From Draconibacterium mangrovi_A (lineage in GTDB: Bacteria > Bacteroidota > Bacteroidia > Bacteroidales > Prolixibacteraceae): a DNA stretch of 64,000 nt. The stretch is from assembly GCF_037646455.1 (NCBI RefSeq), contig NZ_JBBIXN010000001.1, positions 1,674,001-1,738,000 of the forward strand. Direction: 5' to 3'. The notes beneath the pieces were generated by a model. It searched no databases, was not told the DNA's origin, and saw nothing but the letters and a program-made list of their open reading frames with translations. Below, piece by piece: positions 1 through 10,400 of the stretch (positions within the stretch are counted from its first letter, which is position 1; each line of letters opens with the position of its first letter). The position numbers and the translations under genes were made by a program.

Positions 1-30
1 CACCGTTTCATTTTCAAGGTAGTTTTTCCT

Positions 31-38
31 TACCTTTG
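31..38 (+). promoter_or_regulatory. Candidate -7 promoter box (TACCTTTG)
   Basis: The sequence TACCTTTG matches the Bacteroidota -7 consensus TAnnTTTG and lies about 117 bases before the VanZ-like gene. No convincing TTTG -33 element lies at the usual 19-21 base distance, so this rests on one box. Confidence 0.3.
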
Positions 39-154
39 CCTCTTCGTTTAAAAGCGTAAGAAATTTTTGCTTCAGCGATGTATTTACGGTTTTGTAAAAA
101 TCGCAGTAATAGCATTTCTGCCTGCAAAATGGAATATGAATATAAATACCTGCC

Positions 155-532
155 ATGAAAATTTCGATCTACTGGAGAATAACAGCCTGGTTGCTGATAA
201 TGTGCTACCTGCTTTTTATGCCGGCCAGTCAATTGCCTTCCGAACCCTTCTTAAAGATCCCGCATTTTGACAAAATGGTGCATTTCTCGATGTTTTTTAT
301 TCTGTGTCTTCTGTCATTCAGGCCGGTAAAACAACTCACGCCGAACTACTATTTCTGGACCCCTTTGGTAAGTTTTGTGTTGGCTGTTCTACTCGAATCT
401 GTTCAGCACAAAATCTCAGCCAGCCGTCACACCGATGCTCTCGACTTACTGGCCAATACAGCCGGATTACTTACAGCAACCGTATTTTTCAGGTATTTTG
501 TGTCGGGTAAAAAACTGGAAAAACTCGTTTAA
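155..532 (+). CDS. VanZ-like family membrane protein
   Basis: A small integral membrane protein of 125 residues. Hydrophobic segments lie at about residues 8-24, 43-56, 69-82 and 97-112. Between the first two comes the family signature with the DKxxHF pattern (HFDKMVHFSMFF), and ESVQ with a later DALDLLANTAG stretch is also typical of VanZ-like proteins. The family is named after the teicoplanin-resistance accessory gene vanZ, but most members, including Bacteroidota ones, have no assigned role and do not imply resistance. It runs convergently into the Rrf2 gene and overlaps its end by 4 bases. A -7 box lies at 31-38. The family call is solid; the function is unknown. Confidence 0.8.
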   Translation: MKISIYWRITAWLLIMCYLLFMPASQLPSEPFLKIPHFDKMVHFSMFFILCLLSFRPVKQLTPNYYFWTPLVSFVLAVLLESVQHKISASRHTDALDLLANTAGLLTATVFFRYFVSGKKLEKLV

Positions 533-972
533 AGTTTTACCAGATCCTCGTACTTATCGATGTCTTTACTTATCAATTCGAGCGTGGTATCCTTGTAAAA
601 GGTTCTAATTTGTCCGCGCAACATTTCGTACTGACCATGAACCGGACAAAGCGGTTTTGACGGATCGTGCGATCTGCAAGGCTCGAGACTGATCAGGCAG
701 TTGGTAAAGAATTCCTCACCATCAACTTTTGTTACAATTTCCCAAAGCGATATTTCGCCCGATTTTTTTGCCAGCGAAAATCCTCCGTTAGGTCCTTTAG
801 TCGATACCAGCAATTTCTGTTTCACCATGTTTTGCAGGATTTTTCCCAAAAACGGAGAAGAAAGACCAAGGTCTTCCGAAATCTTTTTGATACCGATCCT
901 TTTGTCTTCAGTTGAAAATTTTCCAAGATAAATGAGGGCTCTTAATGCGTACTTACAAGTGTTTGATAACAT
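529..972 (-). CDS. Rrf2-family transcriptional regulator
   Basis: A 147-residue DNA-binding protein with the Rrf2 winged helix-turn-helix in its N-terminal 65 residues, including the wing motif STKGPNGGFSLAKK. Three cysteines at about 92, 99 and 109 occupy the place where IscR/NsrR/RsrR relatives bind an iron-sulfur cluster, so redox, NO or Fe-S sensing is plausible but not shown. It is the last gene of an apparent rpiB-lutB-rrf2 operon, 7 bases after lutB, so it may control the Fe-S protein LutB. The Cys spacing (6 and 9 residues between) differs from IscR. Confidence 0.87.
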   Translation of the reverse strand: MLSNTCKYALRALIYLGKFSTEDKRIGIKKISEDLGLSSPFLGKILQNMVKQKLLVSTKGPNGGFSLAKKSGEISLWEIVTKVDGEEFFTNCLISLEPCRSHDPSKPLCPVHGQYEMLRGQIRTFYKDTTLELISKDIDKYEDLVKL

Positions 973-979
973 GACACAA

Positions 980-2350
980 TTATTTATTATTTATTTTCCA
1001 TTCTGTACTAAACGAGTGATGAGCTACCGGTGGAAGCTCTTTTTCTTTACCCAGAATATTTTTGTTCGTTTTTAACAGGGCATTTTTTACATTCCCATTA
1101 ACCAAATCGAGGTTCTTGCGTTTCTTAAATGCCCACTGATAAACCTTCATTCCTGTGTTCCAGGAAAATGATCCACGATGCTGTTCAATACTTTTTTTCC
1201 GATTAAGCAGCAGTAATTTATGCAAAGGGATTTTTACCGGGCAAACATCGCTGCAGGCACCACAAAGTGTACTGGCAAAGCTTAAATGATCGTAGGCATC
1301 AAATCCTTTTAAAAAAGGTGTGATCACCGAACCGATTGGCCCGCTGTAAATGGTGTTGTAGGTATAACCACCAATATTTTTGTAAATGGGACAAGCGTTT
1401 AAACAGGCACCGCATCGCAGGCATTTCAAGGCTTCGTAATGTTCCTCCTGTCGGGCAATTTCAGTTCGGTTATTATCGAGTAAAACCACCACCATTTTCT
1501 CGGGTCCTCCCGCTTCATTTTTACGCTTTGGACTTGTAATTAAGGAGTTGTAAACCGTTACTTGCTGACCGGTTCCCAGTGCCGAAAGCAAAGGAAAAAA
1601 CAAGGGCAAATCGTGAATTGAAGGAATAATCTTTTCGATCCCGGTAATGGCGATATGCACTTTTGGGAAAGAAATCGACATCAATCCGTTTCCTTCGTTT
1701 TCGGTGAGCGCCACTCCCCCAACATCGGCTACCAGAAAGTTGGAGCCGGTTACGCCAATATCGGCCGAAGTAAATTTTTTGCGCAAAACCTGGCGAACAA
1801 AAGCAGTAAGTTCTTCGGGTGTTGAATTTTCAGGCGTACTGAATTTTTCATGAAACAGCCCCGCAACATCTTCTTTCGATTTATGCATGGCCGGCGTGAG
1901 AATATGATAGGGCTTCTCGCCTGCAACCTGAACGATAAATTCGCCCAAATCGGTTTCAACCGGTTCAAAACCCGATTGCTCCAGATTTTCGTTGAGCTCG
2001 ATTTCTTCCGAGATCATCGATTTGCTTTTTACCAGGAGCTTGGCTTCAGCCGCTTTGAGTACCTTAATAATTTCAGCAACAGCTTCTTTACTATCGCGGG
2101 CCCAAATTACTTCAATATTGTTTTTCTGAGCATTTTTTTCAAATTCCTCGAGGTAAGCGGCCAGGTTGGCCACAATTTTTCCCTTCAGGTATGAAGCCCT
2201 TTCTTTGGCCAAATTCATATTTCTGTACCTCAACTTACCTTTGGCAACAGCTTCGTCGTACTTCGAAATGTTAAAATTTAAAGTTTGTCGATGCTTTTTG
2301 TCAAACGCAATTTTGGAATCATCCAGAAATATGTCTTTTAAATCGGCCAT
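980..2350 (-). CDS. lutB: LutB-like lactate utilization iron-sulfur protein
   Basis: A 456-residue protein of the LutB/LldF/YkgF family, part of the LutABC complex that oxidises L-lactate to pyruvate. An N-terminal LUD domain (about residues 60-290, with DVGGVALTENEGNG near 209-222) is followed by two ferredoxin-type cysteine clusters: C310, C313, C316, C320 (CLRCGACLNACP) and C363, C366, C370 (CGACSDVCP). The usual partners LutA (CCG-domain Fe-S protein) and LutC are not adjacent; the neighbours are rpiB, whose stop is 3 bases upstream, and an Rrf2 regulator. It either works with unlinked LutA/LutC or forms a variant. The family is clear; lactate as substrate is inferred. Confidence 0.88.
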   Translation of the reverse strand: MADLKDIFLDDSKIAFDKKHRQTLNFNISKYDEAVAKGKLRYRNMNLAKERASYLKGKIVANLAAYLEEFEKNAQKNNIEVIWARDSKEAVAEIIKVLKAAEAKLLVKSKSMISEEIELNENLEQSGFEPVETDLGEFIVQVAGEKPYHILTPAMHKSKEDVAGLFHEKFSTPENSTPEELTAFVRQVLRKKFTSADIGVTGSNFLVADVGGVALTENEGNGLMSISFPKVHIAITGIEKIIPSIHDLPLFFPLLSALGTGQQVTVYNSLITSPKRKNEAGGPEKMVVVLLDNNRTEIARQEEHYEALKCLRCGACLNACPIYKNIGGYTYNTIYSGPIGSVITPFLKGFDAYDHLSFASTLCGACSDVCPVKIPLHKLLLLNRKKSIEQHRGSFSWNTGMKVYQWAFKKRKNLDLVNGNVKNALLKTNKNILGKEKELPPVAHHSFSTEWKINNK

Positions 2351-2353
2351 TCA

Positions 2354-2803
2354 CTATTTTAAAGGAATCTGGTCTACTCTGCGAGCGTGTCTGCCACCTT
2401 CGAATTCAGAATTTAAAAATGCTTCAACAATGGCAATCGCTTGTTCATCGCTTACAAATCGTCCGGGTATAGCACACACATTGGCATTGTTGTGTTGCCG
2501 GGCCAAAGCAGCAATATCTGTATTCCAGCAGACTCCGGAACGAACGCCCTGGTGTTTATTGGCTGCAATACTAATTCCCTGACCGCTGCCGCAAAATGAG
2601 ATTCCAAGTTCGAATTCCCCTTTTTCGATCGCGTCGCCAAGTTTATGTGCATAAACCGGATAGTCCACGCTCTCATCGGTGTAACAGCCCAAATCTTTGT
2701 AAGGTATATTCTTTTCTTCGAGGTATTTTATAATGACTTGCTTTTTACTGAATCCTGCATGATCACTTGCAAGAGCAATAACGTTAGGTTTTGTTTGCTT
2801 CAT
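2354..2803 (-). CDS. rpiB: Ribose-5-phosphate isomerase B
   Basis: RpiB interconverts ribulose 5-phosphate and ribose 5-phosphate in the non-oxidative pentose phosphate pathway. The 149-residue length is normal. Visible are the N-terminal SDHAGF phosphate-binding motif (residues 13-18), the catalytic-cysteine segment FCGSGQGISIAANK (C71) and the C-terminal FEGGRHARRVDQI arginines that grip the substrate phosphate. It is first in an operon with lutB. A minus-strand TAAATTTG box at 2818-2811 lies only about 8 bases before the start codon, which would give an almost leaderless transcript. Confidence 0.95.
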   Translation of the reverse strand: MKQTKPNVIALASDHAGFSKKQVIIKYLEEKNIPYKDLGCYTDESVDYPVYAHKLGDAIEKGEFELGISFCGSGQGISIAANKHQGVRSGVCWNTDIAALARQHNNANVCAIPGRFVSDEQAIAIVEAFLNSEFEGGRHARRVDQIPLK

Positions 2804-2915
2804 AATATCACAAATTTAATACTTTTTCATATTTATCTCATTCATTCTTAATTTTTATAAAAAATTCAAGCTAAGTCAAAATCAGACTAAATAAGCATTA
2901 CTAATTTTCAACCAA

Positions 2916-4400
2916 TTAGTTCTGTTTTTTTCGTGAAAACAGTTTTCTGATTTCTGATTTTTCAAATTGAAGAACACCAAAAAGAAAAACACCAATCAAG
3001 GCAGTGTTAAAAATGTATTTATTAATTGAATTTAGATCAGCGGTGTAAACAGAAACCAAATAAATTACGAGGGCAAGTGAGAAATAGATAGCAATACGTT
3101 TTAAATCGTAAGGCACGGGATAGAATTTTTGCCCGAGTACATACGATACAATCATCATGACAAAGAAGCAGGAAAATACAGCATAAGCCGATCCCATGTA
3201 ACCGATTTTCGGAATTAAAATAATATTCAATATCAGTGTAATTGCGGCTCCAATAAGTGCCATATAGGCACCATAGCGTGTTTTATCGGTGAGTTTGTAC
3301 CACAACGATAAAGTAAAATATATACCAAAAAACAGGTTGGCCATCAGAATTATAGGAACAACCTTTAATCCGACATGATACTTGGAATCGATGATTATTT
3401 TAACCAGATCGATGTACAGCACCATTCCCAGGAAAATGAGCAAACCAAAAATCACAAAATATTTCATGACGGTTGCATAAACTTTCGGATCGTTTTTGCT
3501 ATCGCTTCGTGCAAAAAAGAAAGGTTCGAAAGCATAACGAAACGCCTGAATAAACATGTTCATCAGTACCGCCAGTTTGTAGTTGGCTCCGTACACTCCA
3601 AGTTGAAACATCGGATCCTGATTTTCGGGTATCAGGAAAGGAATCAGTACTTTGTCGATATTCTGGTTGACCATGCCCGTTAATCCAACTATCAAAATCG
3701 GAAAACCATAACTGAGCATTTGTTTGAGCAAAGCTTTATCAAAAGAAAATGATATTCTTAAAATTTCCGGCAACAGCAGAATTAAAGTAATCACCGAAGC
3801 TAAGAGGTTGGAAATAAATACATAACCAACTCCAATATCTTCGGAATAAACGAGGCGGACAATTGATTCAGGATTATTTTCCATCAACTTTGGACACAGC
3901 GAAATAAAAAACAGGTTAAAACCGATATTGAATCCAATAAATACAAATTTGATAAATGCAAACTTTACGGGCCTGTTATTCAATCGCAAGCGGGCAAAAG
4001 GAATAGCTGTAAATGCATCGATTCCTAAAATAATGGCAAACCACAGCACATATTCCGGATGATCGGGATACTGAATCAACGCAGCAATTTCGTGTCGAAA
4101 GGCAGATGCCAGCAATACAAACGAAATGGTGGTAAAAAACAGCGAAATAATGGAAGTGGAATATACTTTTTCGGGCTCCTTGCTTTTCGAGGCATATCGA
4201 AAATAAGAAGTTTCCATCCCATAAGTTAACAACACCAGGAAAAAAGCAACATAGGCATACATGTTGGTTACCACGCCATATTCTTCGGGCAAAAACATAA
4301 ATGAATAGTAGGGTACCAACCACCAGTTTAAAAACCGGCCAACAATACTGCTGGCTCCGTAAATTGCGGTATCGCTTGCTAATCGCTTAAATGAATTCAA
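2916..4400 (-). CDS. Oligosaccharide flippase (MOP/Wzx-type membrane protein)
   Basis: A 494-residue polytopic protein with about 12-14 hydrophobic segments and the PST/MATE-like N-terminus seen in polysaccharide flippases (YGASSIVGRFLNWWLVPYY). Such proteins move lipid-linked oligosaccharides across the inner membrane for O-antigen, capsule or exopolysaccharide assembly. No glycosyltransferases flank it, so the cargo is unknown; a related peptidoglycan lipid II flippase role (MurJ superfamily) is less likely from sequence. The start appears to be TTG at 4400: no in-frame ATG lies upstream before the TATCTTTG promoter box at 4425-4418. Confidence 0.85.
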   Translation of the reverse strand: MNSFKRLASDTAIYGASSIVGRFLNWWLVPYYSFMFLPEEYGVVTNMYAYVAFFLVLLTYGMETSYFRYASKSKEPEKVYSTSIISLFFTTISFVLLASAFRHEIAALIQYPDHPEYVLWFAIILGIDAFTAIPFARLRLNNRPVKFAFIKFVFIGFNIGFNLFFISLCPKLMENNPESIVRLVYSEDIGVGYVFISNLLASVITLILLLPEILRISFSFDKALLKQMLSYGFPILIVGLTGMVNQNIDKVLIPFLIPENQDPMFQLGVYGANYKLAVLMNMFIQAFRYAFEPFFFARSDSKNDPKVYATVMKYFVIFGLLIFLGMVLYIDLVKIIIDSKYHVGLKVVPIILMANLFFGIYFTLSLWYKLTDKTRYGAYMALIGAAITLILNIILIPKIGYMGSAYAVFSCFFVMMIVSYVLGQKFYPVPYDLKRIAIYFSLALVIYLVSVYTADLNSINKYIFNTALIGVFLFGVLQFEKSEIRKLFSRKKQN

Positions 4401-4417
4401 TTGGGCATAATTTTTAG

Positions 4418-4425
4418 CAAAGATA
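4418..4425 (-). promoter_or_regulatory. Candidate -7 box for the flippase gene
   Basis: On the minus strand this reads TATCTTTG, a full match to TAnnTTTG, 17 bases before the TTG start of the flippase. It is half of a divergent promoter pair with 4458-4465. Confidence 0.5.
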
Positions 4426-4457
4426 AAATTCTATTTACATCAAAACGTTTATAGTTA

Positions 4458-4465
4458 TATCTTTG
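4458..4465 (+). promoter_or_regulatory. Candidate -7 box for the glutaminyl cyclase gene
   Basis: TATCTTTG, a full match to the Bacteroidota -7 consensus, lies 20 bases before the ATG at 4486 and so predicts a very short leader. No clear -33 TTTG is seen. Confidence 0.5.
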
Positions 4466-4485
4466 AACATCCTAAAATTATTTTG

Positions 4486-5562
4486 ATGAAGCGTAGTTTT
4501 TTTCCGATAGTACTGGTATTAAGTTTGTTTGTCATCTTTTTTTCGTGTTCAAGCAAATCGACCAAAAGACCGCGTAAACCCGTAAGTTCCATACGCATCG
4601 AACCATCTAAAAACCAGTTTGTTTTTGGCGAAAAAATTTCTGCCGATGTAAAAACAAAATTAAAAGACGGTGAAATAAAATCCATCGATTTACTGTACGA
4701 AAACAAAACCCTGAAAAGTACCAAAGAACTGGAATTTGCCGTTAACGATATTGAATTGAATAAACTGGGTAACAGTAAACTGGTTGTTAATGCCGAAAAA
4801 ACCGACGGATTAAAAAACTCCCGATCAAAAATAATAACCGTAGTTTCTGATATTAAGCCTCAGGAAATGAGTTACCAGGTGATTAATAATTTTCCTCACC
4901 TTAAAACATCGTACACCCAGGGACTGGAATATTACAACGGTTATTTGTATGAAGGAACGGGCGAAGAGGGGCATTCAAAATTAATGAAAATTGATCTTCA
5001 AAGCGGAAAGCCTGAACAGTCTATTGATTTAGACGACAAGTATTTTGGAGAAGGAATTACCATTTTGAAAAACAAAATTTACCAGCTTACTTACCGCGCT
5101 AAAAAAGGATTTGTATACGACCTTAAAAGTTTCGCCGTTATAGACAGTTTTCAATTTAATTCGGCACAAGGCTGGGGATTGACCAACGATGGTACCAACC
5201 TGATCATGAGCGACGGCACGCATGTTCTTACCTGGCTCGATCCGTCTGATTTTTCGGTAATTAAGAAAATACAGGTGGCAGATGATAATAATTTGATGGC
5301 TAATTTAAATGAACTGGAATTCGTTGACGGAATTATTTATGCCAATATTTACACCACCAACCTTATTGTAAAAATTGATGCAGCCACCGGAAAAGTGCTG
5401 GAAGAAATTGATCTGACCGGAATTATTAACCTGTATCACCGAGATGGAGACCGGATCGATTACCTTAACGGCATTGCCTACGACAAGCAAAACGACCGGA
5501 TGTTTGTTACCGGAAAACTTTATCCGCGTTTATTCGAGGTTAAATTTGTGGAAAAGAATTAG
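4486..5562 (+). CDS. Glutaminyl-peptide cyclotransferase-like lipoprotein
   Basis: A 358-residue exported lipoprotein of the plant-type (beta-propeller) glutamine cyclotransferase family, which converts N-terminal glutamine to pyroglutamate. A signal peptide ends in the lipobox FFSC. The catalytic propeller spans about residues 130-355, with the family marks FPHLKTSYTQGLEYYNGYLYEGTG, DDKYFGEG, GWGLTNDGTNLIMSDG, NELEFVDGIIYANIY and YLNGIAYDKQNDRMFVTGK. Residues about 35-125 form an extra N-terminal Ig-like extension. An in-frame TTG precedes the ATG by one codon; the ATG is chosen. The cell probably uses it to protect secreted proteins from aminopeptidases (inference). Confidence 0.85.
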   Translation: MKRSFFPIVLVLSLFVIFFSCSSKSTKRPRKPVSSIRIEPSKNQFVFGEKISADVKTKLKDGEIKSIDLLYENKTLKSTKELEFAVNDIELNKLGNSKLVVNAEKTDGLKNSRSKIITVVSDIKPQEMSYQVINNFPHLKTSYTQGLEYYNGYLYEGTGEEGHSKLMKIDLQSGKPEQSIDLDDKYFGEGITILKNKIYQLTYRAKKGFVYDLKSFAVIDSFQFNSAQGWGLTNDGTNLIMSDGTHVLTWLDPSDFSVIKKIQVADDNNLMANLNELEFVDGIIYANIYTTNLIVKIDAATGKVLEEIDLTGIINLYHRDGDRIDYLNGIAYDKQNDRMFVTGKLYPRLFEVKFVEKN

Positions 5563-5583
5563 TACTTATTTAATCAGGTTATT

Positions 5584-6606
5584 TCAAAAAAGGGTAGGAG
5601 AGCCACCAAAATTAACACGCCCTAAGTGTTTGTATGCCAATTCTGTAGCTTCACGTCCACGCGGCGTTCGCTTAATAAAACCTTCTTTTATCAGAAATGG
5701 TTCATACACTTCTTCAATAGTGCCGGCATCTTCGCCAACTGCAGTAGCAATGGTGGTTAATCCAACGGGGCCGCCTTTAAATTTATCGATGATTGAGGTT
5801 AAAATCCGGTTATCCATTTCATCCAAACCATGTTTATCGATGTTTAATGCCGCAAGCGCGTGACGCGTAATTTTAATATCGATATTTCCATCGCCTTTTA
5901 CCTGGGCAAAGTCACGAACCCTACGAAGCAAAGAATTGACGATACGGGGCGTTCCACGGCTTCTGAGCGCTATTTCGCCTGCAGCATCATCGGTAATAAG
6001 CACATTTAAAATACCCGCCGAGCGTTTTACAATTTGGGTAAGCACATCTGCGTCGTAATATTCAAGGTGCGAATTGATGCCAAAACGGGCACGAAGCGGA
6101 GAGGTTAACAAACCCGAGCGTGTGGTAGCTCCAATCAAGGTAAACGGACTAAGTTCGAGCTGTACCGAGCGAGCACTTGGACCTTTGTCGATCATGATAT
6201 CAATCCTGAAATCTTCCATTGCCGAATACAAATATTCTTCAACAATGGGAGAGAGACGGTGAATTTCATCAATAAACAGTACATCGCTTTCTTCCAGGTT
6301 GGTTAATAAGCCGGCCAGGTCGCCGGGCTTATCAAGTACCGGTCCTGAAGTTATTTTTATGCCCACTCCAAGTTCGTTGGCAATAATATTCGAAAGCGTT
6401 GTTTTTCCCAATCCGGGTGGACCATGCAATAGTACATGATCAAGTGATTCGCCGCGCATTTTAGCTGCTTGAACAAATATTTCCAGGTTTTCAACAATTT
6501 GTTTCTGCCCCCTAAAATCTTTAAACTCCAGTGGCCGCAACTTTTTGTCGAGCTCACGATCCGTTTCGGTGTAGGAATCTCCTCTTATGTCCAAATTGTC
6601 ATCCAT
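5584..6606 (-). CDS. ruvB: Holliday junction branch migration helicase RuvB
   Basis: The hexameric AAA+ motor that drives branch migration of Holliday junctions with RuvA and hands them to RuvC. It has 340 residues, the normal length, with Walker A HGPPGLGKTT (61-70), Walker B DVLFIDEIHRL, the sensor 1 segment LIGATTRSGLLTSPLRARFG and a C-terminal winged helix with RTPRGREATELAYKHLG. It begins 2 bases after the stop of a response-regulator gene on the same strand; ruvA and ruvC are not nearby. It ends 21 bases from the convergent cyclase gene. Confidence 0.97.
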   Translation of the reverse strand: MDDNLDIRGDSYTETDRELDKKLRPLEFKDFRGQKQIVENLEIFVQAAKMRGESLDHVLLHGPPGLGKTTLSNIIANELGVGIKITSGPVLDKPGDLAGLLTNLEESDVLFIDEIHRLSPIVEEYLYSAMEDFRIDIMIDKGPSARSVQLELSPFTLIGATTRSGLLTSPLRARFGINSHLEYYDADVLTQIVKRSAGILNVLITDDAAGEIALRSRGTPRIVNSLLRRVRDFAQVKGDGNIDIKITRHALAALNIDKHGLDEMDNRILTSIIDKFKGGPVGLTTIATAVGEDAGTIEEVYEPFLIKEGFIKRTPRGREATELAYKHLGRVNFGGSPTLF

Positions 6607-6608
6607 CT

Positions 6609-6980
6609 CTAATCGATAAAAATCCGTATTTTTTCAATCAGCTGCTCAGCTGTAAAGGGTTTTGGTAAATATTCGTTCATTCCTGCCTCGAAACATTTTT
6701 CGCGGTCGTTATCTAATGTATTGGCTGTTATGGCCACAATGGGAACTCCATTTTCAACGCCTGTTTCTTTTTCGTATTTCCTGATCTCTTGTGTAATTTC
6801 GTAGCCATTCATTCCCGGAAGCATCAGATCCATTAAAACAAGGTCAAACTTCCTGTTTTTAATGGCTGCAAGTGCTTCAACTCCATCGCGAACAGCAACA
6901 ACCGAATAGTTGTACTTTTTCAGGTTAAAAGAAACTACTTTCTGGTTTAAAATATTGTCTTCTACTAAAAGGATGTCCAA
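6609..6980 (-). CDS. Single-domain response regulator (CheY-like receiver)
   Basis: A 123-residue stand-alone receiver domain. It shows the acidic pocket (EDN near 7-9), the phosphoacceptor Asp51 within VLMDLMLPGMNG, the switch Thr in AITANT and the conserved lysine in LPKPF. There is no output domain, so it should act by protein contact, for example in a phosphorelay from a hybrid kinase; the sequence resembles receivers that sit at the C-terminus of such kinases. It is co-transcribed with ruvB. A minus-strand TATATTTG box lies at 7025-7018. Confidence 0.9.
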   Translation of the reverse strand: MDILLVEDNILNQKVVSFNLKKYNYSVVAVRDGVEALAAIKNRKFDLVLMDLMLPGMNGYEITQEIRKYEKETGVENGVPIVAITANTLDNDREKCFEAGMNEYLPKPFTAEQLIEKIRIFID

Positions 6981-7414
6981 ATCTTCTGATTCTATAATTA
7001 TATATTATTCTTTAAAACAAATATAAAAACTAATATTGTTTATTATATCCTGTTGAAAACGGTGAATTAGATTTTGCTACCAATTTTTAAGTCGAAATTA
7101 ACGCTTTTTAACCTTCGTTTTTAACAGGTCATTTCTACCTTACTTCATTGTAAAATAATTGTATACTAATTGTTACCAACAACTGTTAATTTCTTTTGTT
7201 TATAAGCCTTTCGAGATATAAACCTGTGTAAATCCTGTTAAAAGATCGGCATCAAATAATTACATTTATAACAAATTAGTTTGAGTTGTGTTATTATATG
7301 TAGAAATTTGTGAATTGTCCAAACTTAAATTGAAAAGTTTATTTTTGTTTTTTTAGCAGATAACGCACAAAATATTAACATTGTACTAATTTCTAAAAGC
7401 CTGAAAACAAGAGA
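6981..7414. promoter_or_regulatory. AT-rich divergent intergenic region
   Basis: This stretch of 434 bases separates the response-regulator/ruvB unit from the DUF4175 operon. I see a minus-strand -7 box TATATTTG (7025-7018) and a plus-strand box TATTTTTG (7340-7347) with only weak upstream TTG elements. There is no convincing small gene or stable hairpin. Confidence 0.4.
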
Positions 7415-10400
7415 ATGACAAAAAATTTCGACATACTTGTTAATAAGCTCAATGCTTTTAAGCTAAAGTACTATTCTTTCCATTTATTAAAAGGTTTGGT
7501 TTTAACAACTGTTGTATTGTTGTTGTTGTTCACGGCCTTTTCTCTAATAGAATACTTTGTTTATTTCTCTTCGGAAGTTCGAAAACTGGCATTTTTTGGA
7601 TTCATTATATTTTCTATATTATTATTAATCAGATTTATAGGAGTTCCTTTATTGCATCTGGCAAATATTTTAAAACCTTTAAGTTTACGTTCGTCAACGC
7701 AGCTTATTCAAAATCATTTTTCGGGTATTCAGGACAAATTACTCAATATTATTGAACTGTCGGAGTATAAAAATTCTGATGTTTCAAACGAGATCGTGCT
7801 GGCCAGTATCGATCAGAAAATAGAAGAATTAAAGGTTTTTGATTTTAATGAAGCTATCAGTTACCGCACGGTTCGTGTTATTTCAGTTTATCTCCTATTA
7901 AGTGCACTCATTACCGGCGGATTGTTTATAAGCAATAAACATTTATTTACCGATTCAACACATCGCATTATTCACTACAACCAGCAATTTGTAAAGCCTG
8001 CGCCGTTTACTTTCTTTTTACAGAATGAAAATCTTCAGGCAAAAAAAGGTGATTCGTATACCATAAAAGCTACGGCAGAAGGAGAGGAACTACCTCAAAT
8101 CGTATACATTAATATCGACGGTAATAATTACCTGATGAAAAGCAGCCAGCCAGGTACATACACCTTTGAAATGGCTTCGGTGATCAATTCTGTTCAGTTT
8201 TATTTTACCGATTTAAAGTACAAATCAGATGCATACCGACTTGAACTGTTACCAAAACCCGGGATCAACAGTTTTAAAAGTGAAATTACGCCACCTGTTT
8301 ACACTGCGCTGAAAAATCAGGTTTTTGAGAACCTGGGCGATTTACAAATTCCCAACGGAACCAAAGTAAAATGGACTTTTTCAGGAATAGATGTAGATTC
8401 GCTGTACCTCATTTTGCAGGATTCGGTGCGTTTAGATGCGGTAAATGAAGATGGAATTTATACGGTTGAAAAGACTTTTTACAAATCGAGTGAATACAGT
8501 GTTTACATCCAAAACAAAGTAACCGAGCCCGAATTGACACTGTCGTATTTTGTAGAAGTTATTCCGGATCTGTACCCCGAAATTGAGGTGCTCGAAGTTC
8601 AGGATTCAACAAAAATTACCCGCTTCTTTTTTAAAGGTTTAATTGGTGACGATTATGGTTTTTCTTCGCTGAAATTTCATTTTAACATTGCCAACGAAGA
8701 TTCAGCCGTTAGCATTCCTGTCGTTCGATCGATGAATGATCAGGAGTTTTATTACAGTTTTGATTTTAGCGATCTGCCCGAACCCGAAGGAGTGATTTCG
8801 TACTATTTCTCGGTGAGCGATAACGATGTAATCAATCATTATAAAACAACTACCTCGAAAAGTTTTACGTTTCAGTTCCCCAACAAAGAAGAACTAGAAG
8901 CATTTGATAATGAGCAATTTAAAAATCTTGAGAATAAATTGCAACAAAGCCGCGAACTGGCAGGCGAAATTCAAAAAGACATGAAAAACCTGCAACTCAA
9001 GAATATGGACACTAATATTTCGGATTGGGAAAAATCGCAGATGGTGAATGATATTGTTCAGAAACAATCGCAGTTGGAAAAAATGTACGATCAAATAAAA
9101 CAGGACAACGAGCGATTGAATAATTACATGAATTCTTTCGATCAGCAAAATCAGGAAATGCTGGAAAAACAAAAGCAAATTGAAGAGTTGCTTGAGGAAG
9201 TTTTTACGGATGAGTTGAAGAAACTGATGGAAGAGTTTAATAAACTGGCGGAGGAATTCGACAGTAAAAAACTGAACGAACTGACGAAGAATATGGACCT
9301 CACTTTTGATGATCTTCAAAAGCAACTGGATCGAAACATTGAAATGCTCAAAAAAATGAAGGTAGAGCAAAAGTTGCAGGATGTTATCGACAGGGTAAAT
9401 GAAATGGCCTTAGAAGAAGAAAAAATGGCCCAGGAAGTGAGTGAGGAAAAGAATTTTGAAGAAGCAAAAGAGCAGGTTGAACAGCACGAAAAGGAACTTG
9501 ATGATCTTCAAAATAAAATTGAGGATGCGCTTGAAATGAATAAGGAGCTGGAAAAACCGATGAATTTCGACGACTTCAGCGAAGAGTTTAAAGATACCGA
9601 CGAAAGCATACAGAAGAGTAAGGAAAACCTGGACAAAAAGAACCGAAAAAAATCCGGCAGTAGCATGAAAGAAACTTCGGAGAAAATGAAGAATATGGCA
9701 TTTGCGATGCAGCAAATGCTGGATATGAATTCATCGGAACAGAACATGGAGAATATCCAGAATCTTCGCCAGATACTGAGCAATCTAATCTATATAAGTT
9801 TTACGCAAGAAGATATATTGGGTAATTTAAGCGGGGTTGATTCAAAAGATCCGATGTTGGTTAAGCTGAACCAGGAGCAAAAACGTATTGTCGATCAGAG
9901 TCAAATTGTAAAAGATTCATTATATGCTCTGGCTTTACGAACACCTGCGATATCAAGTACAATAAATAACGAATTGGTAAGCATGGAATTAAACATGGAT
10001 AAAGCGGCATCGCAAATGGAAGAAGCGTTGTTTCCTCAGGCCAGAAGCAGTCAGCAATTTGTTATTACATCGGCTAATAATCTGGCATTATTGCTCAATG
10101 AAGCGCTAGAAAACCTTGAAAAACAACAGGCCAATTCGCAACCAGGCGATCAGCAGTGCGAGAATCCTGGAGGGCAGGGTAGTTCCGGTATGCAGGATTT
10201 AAAAGAATCGTCGGAAAGTCTGCAAAAACAGCTCGAAAAGATGATAGAGCAAATGAAAAACGGAAATAATCAGGGGATGAGTCAGCAACTCGGACAAAGC
10301 CTGATGCAGCACGAAATGATGCAACAAATGCTTCGCGACATGATGAACAACGGAAGTGTTGGCAGCGATGCTCGAAATGCCTTGCAACAAATTGACCAGA

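Noticed and set aside
155..532. A glycopeptide-resistance gene
   Set aside because: VanZ-like proteins are widespread; no vanHAX genes are near.
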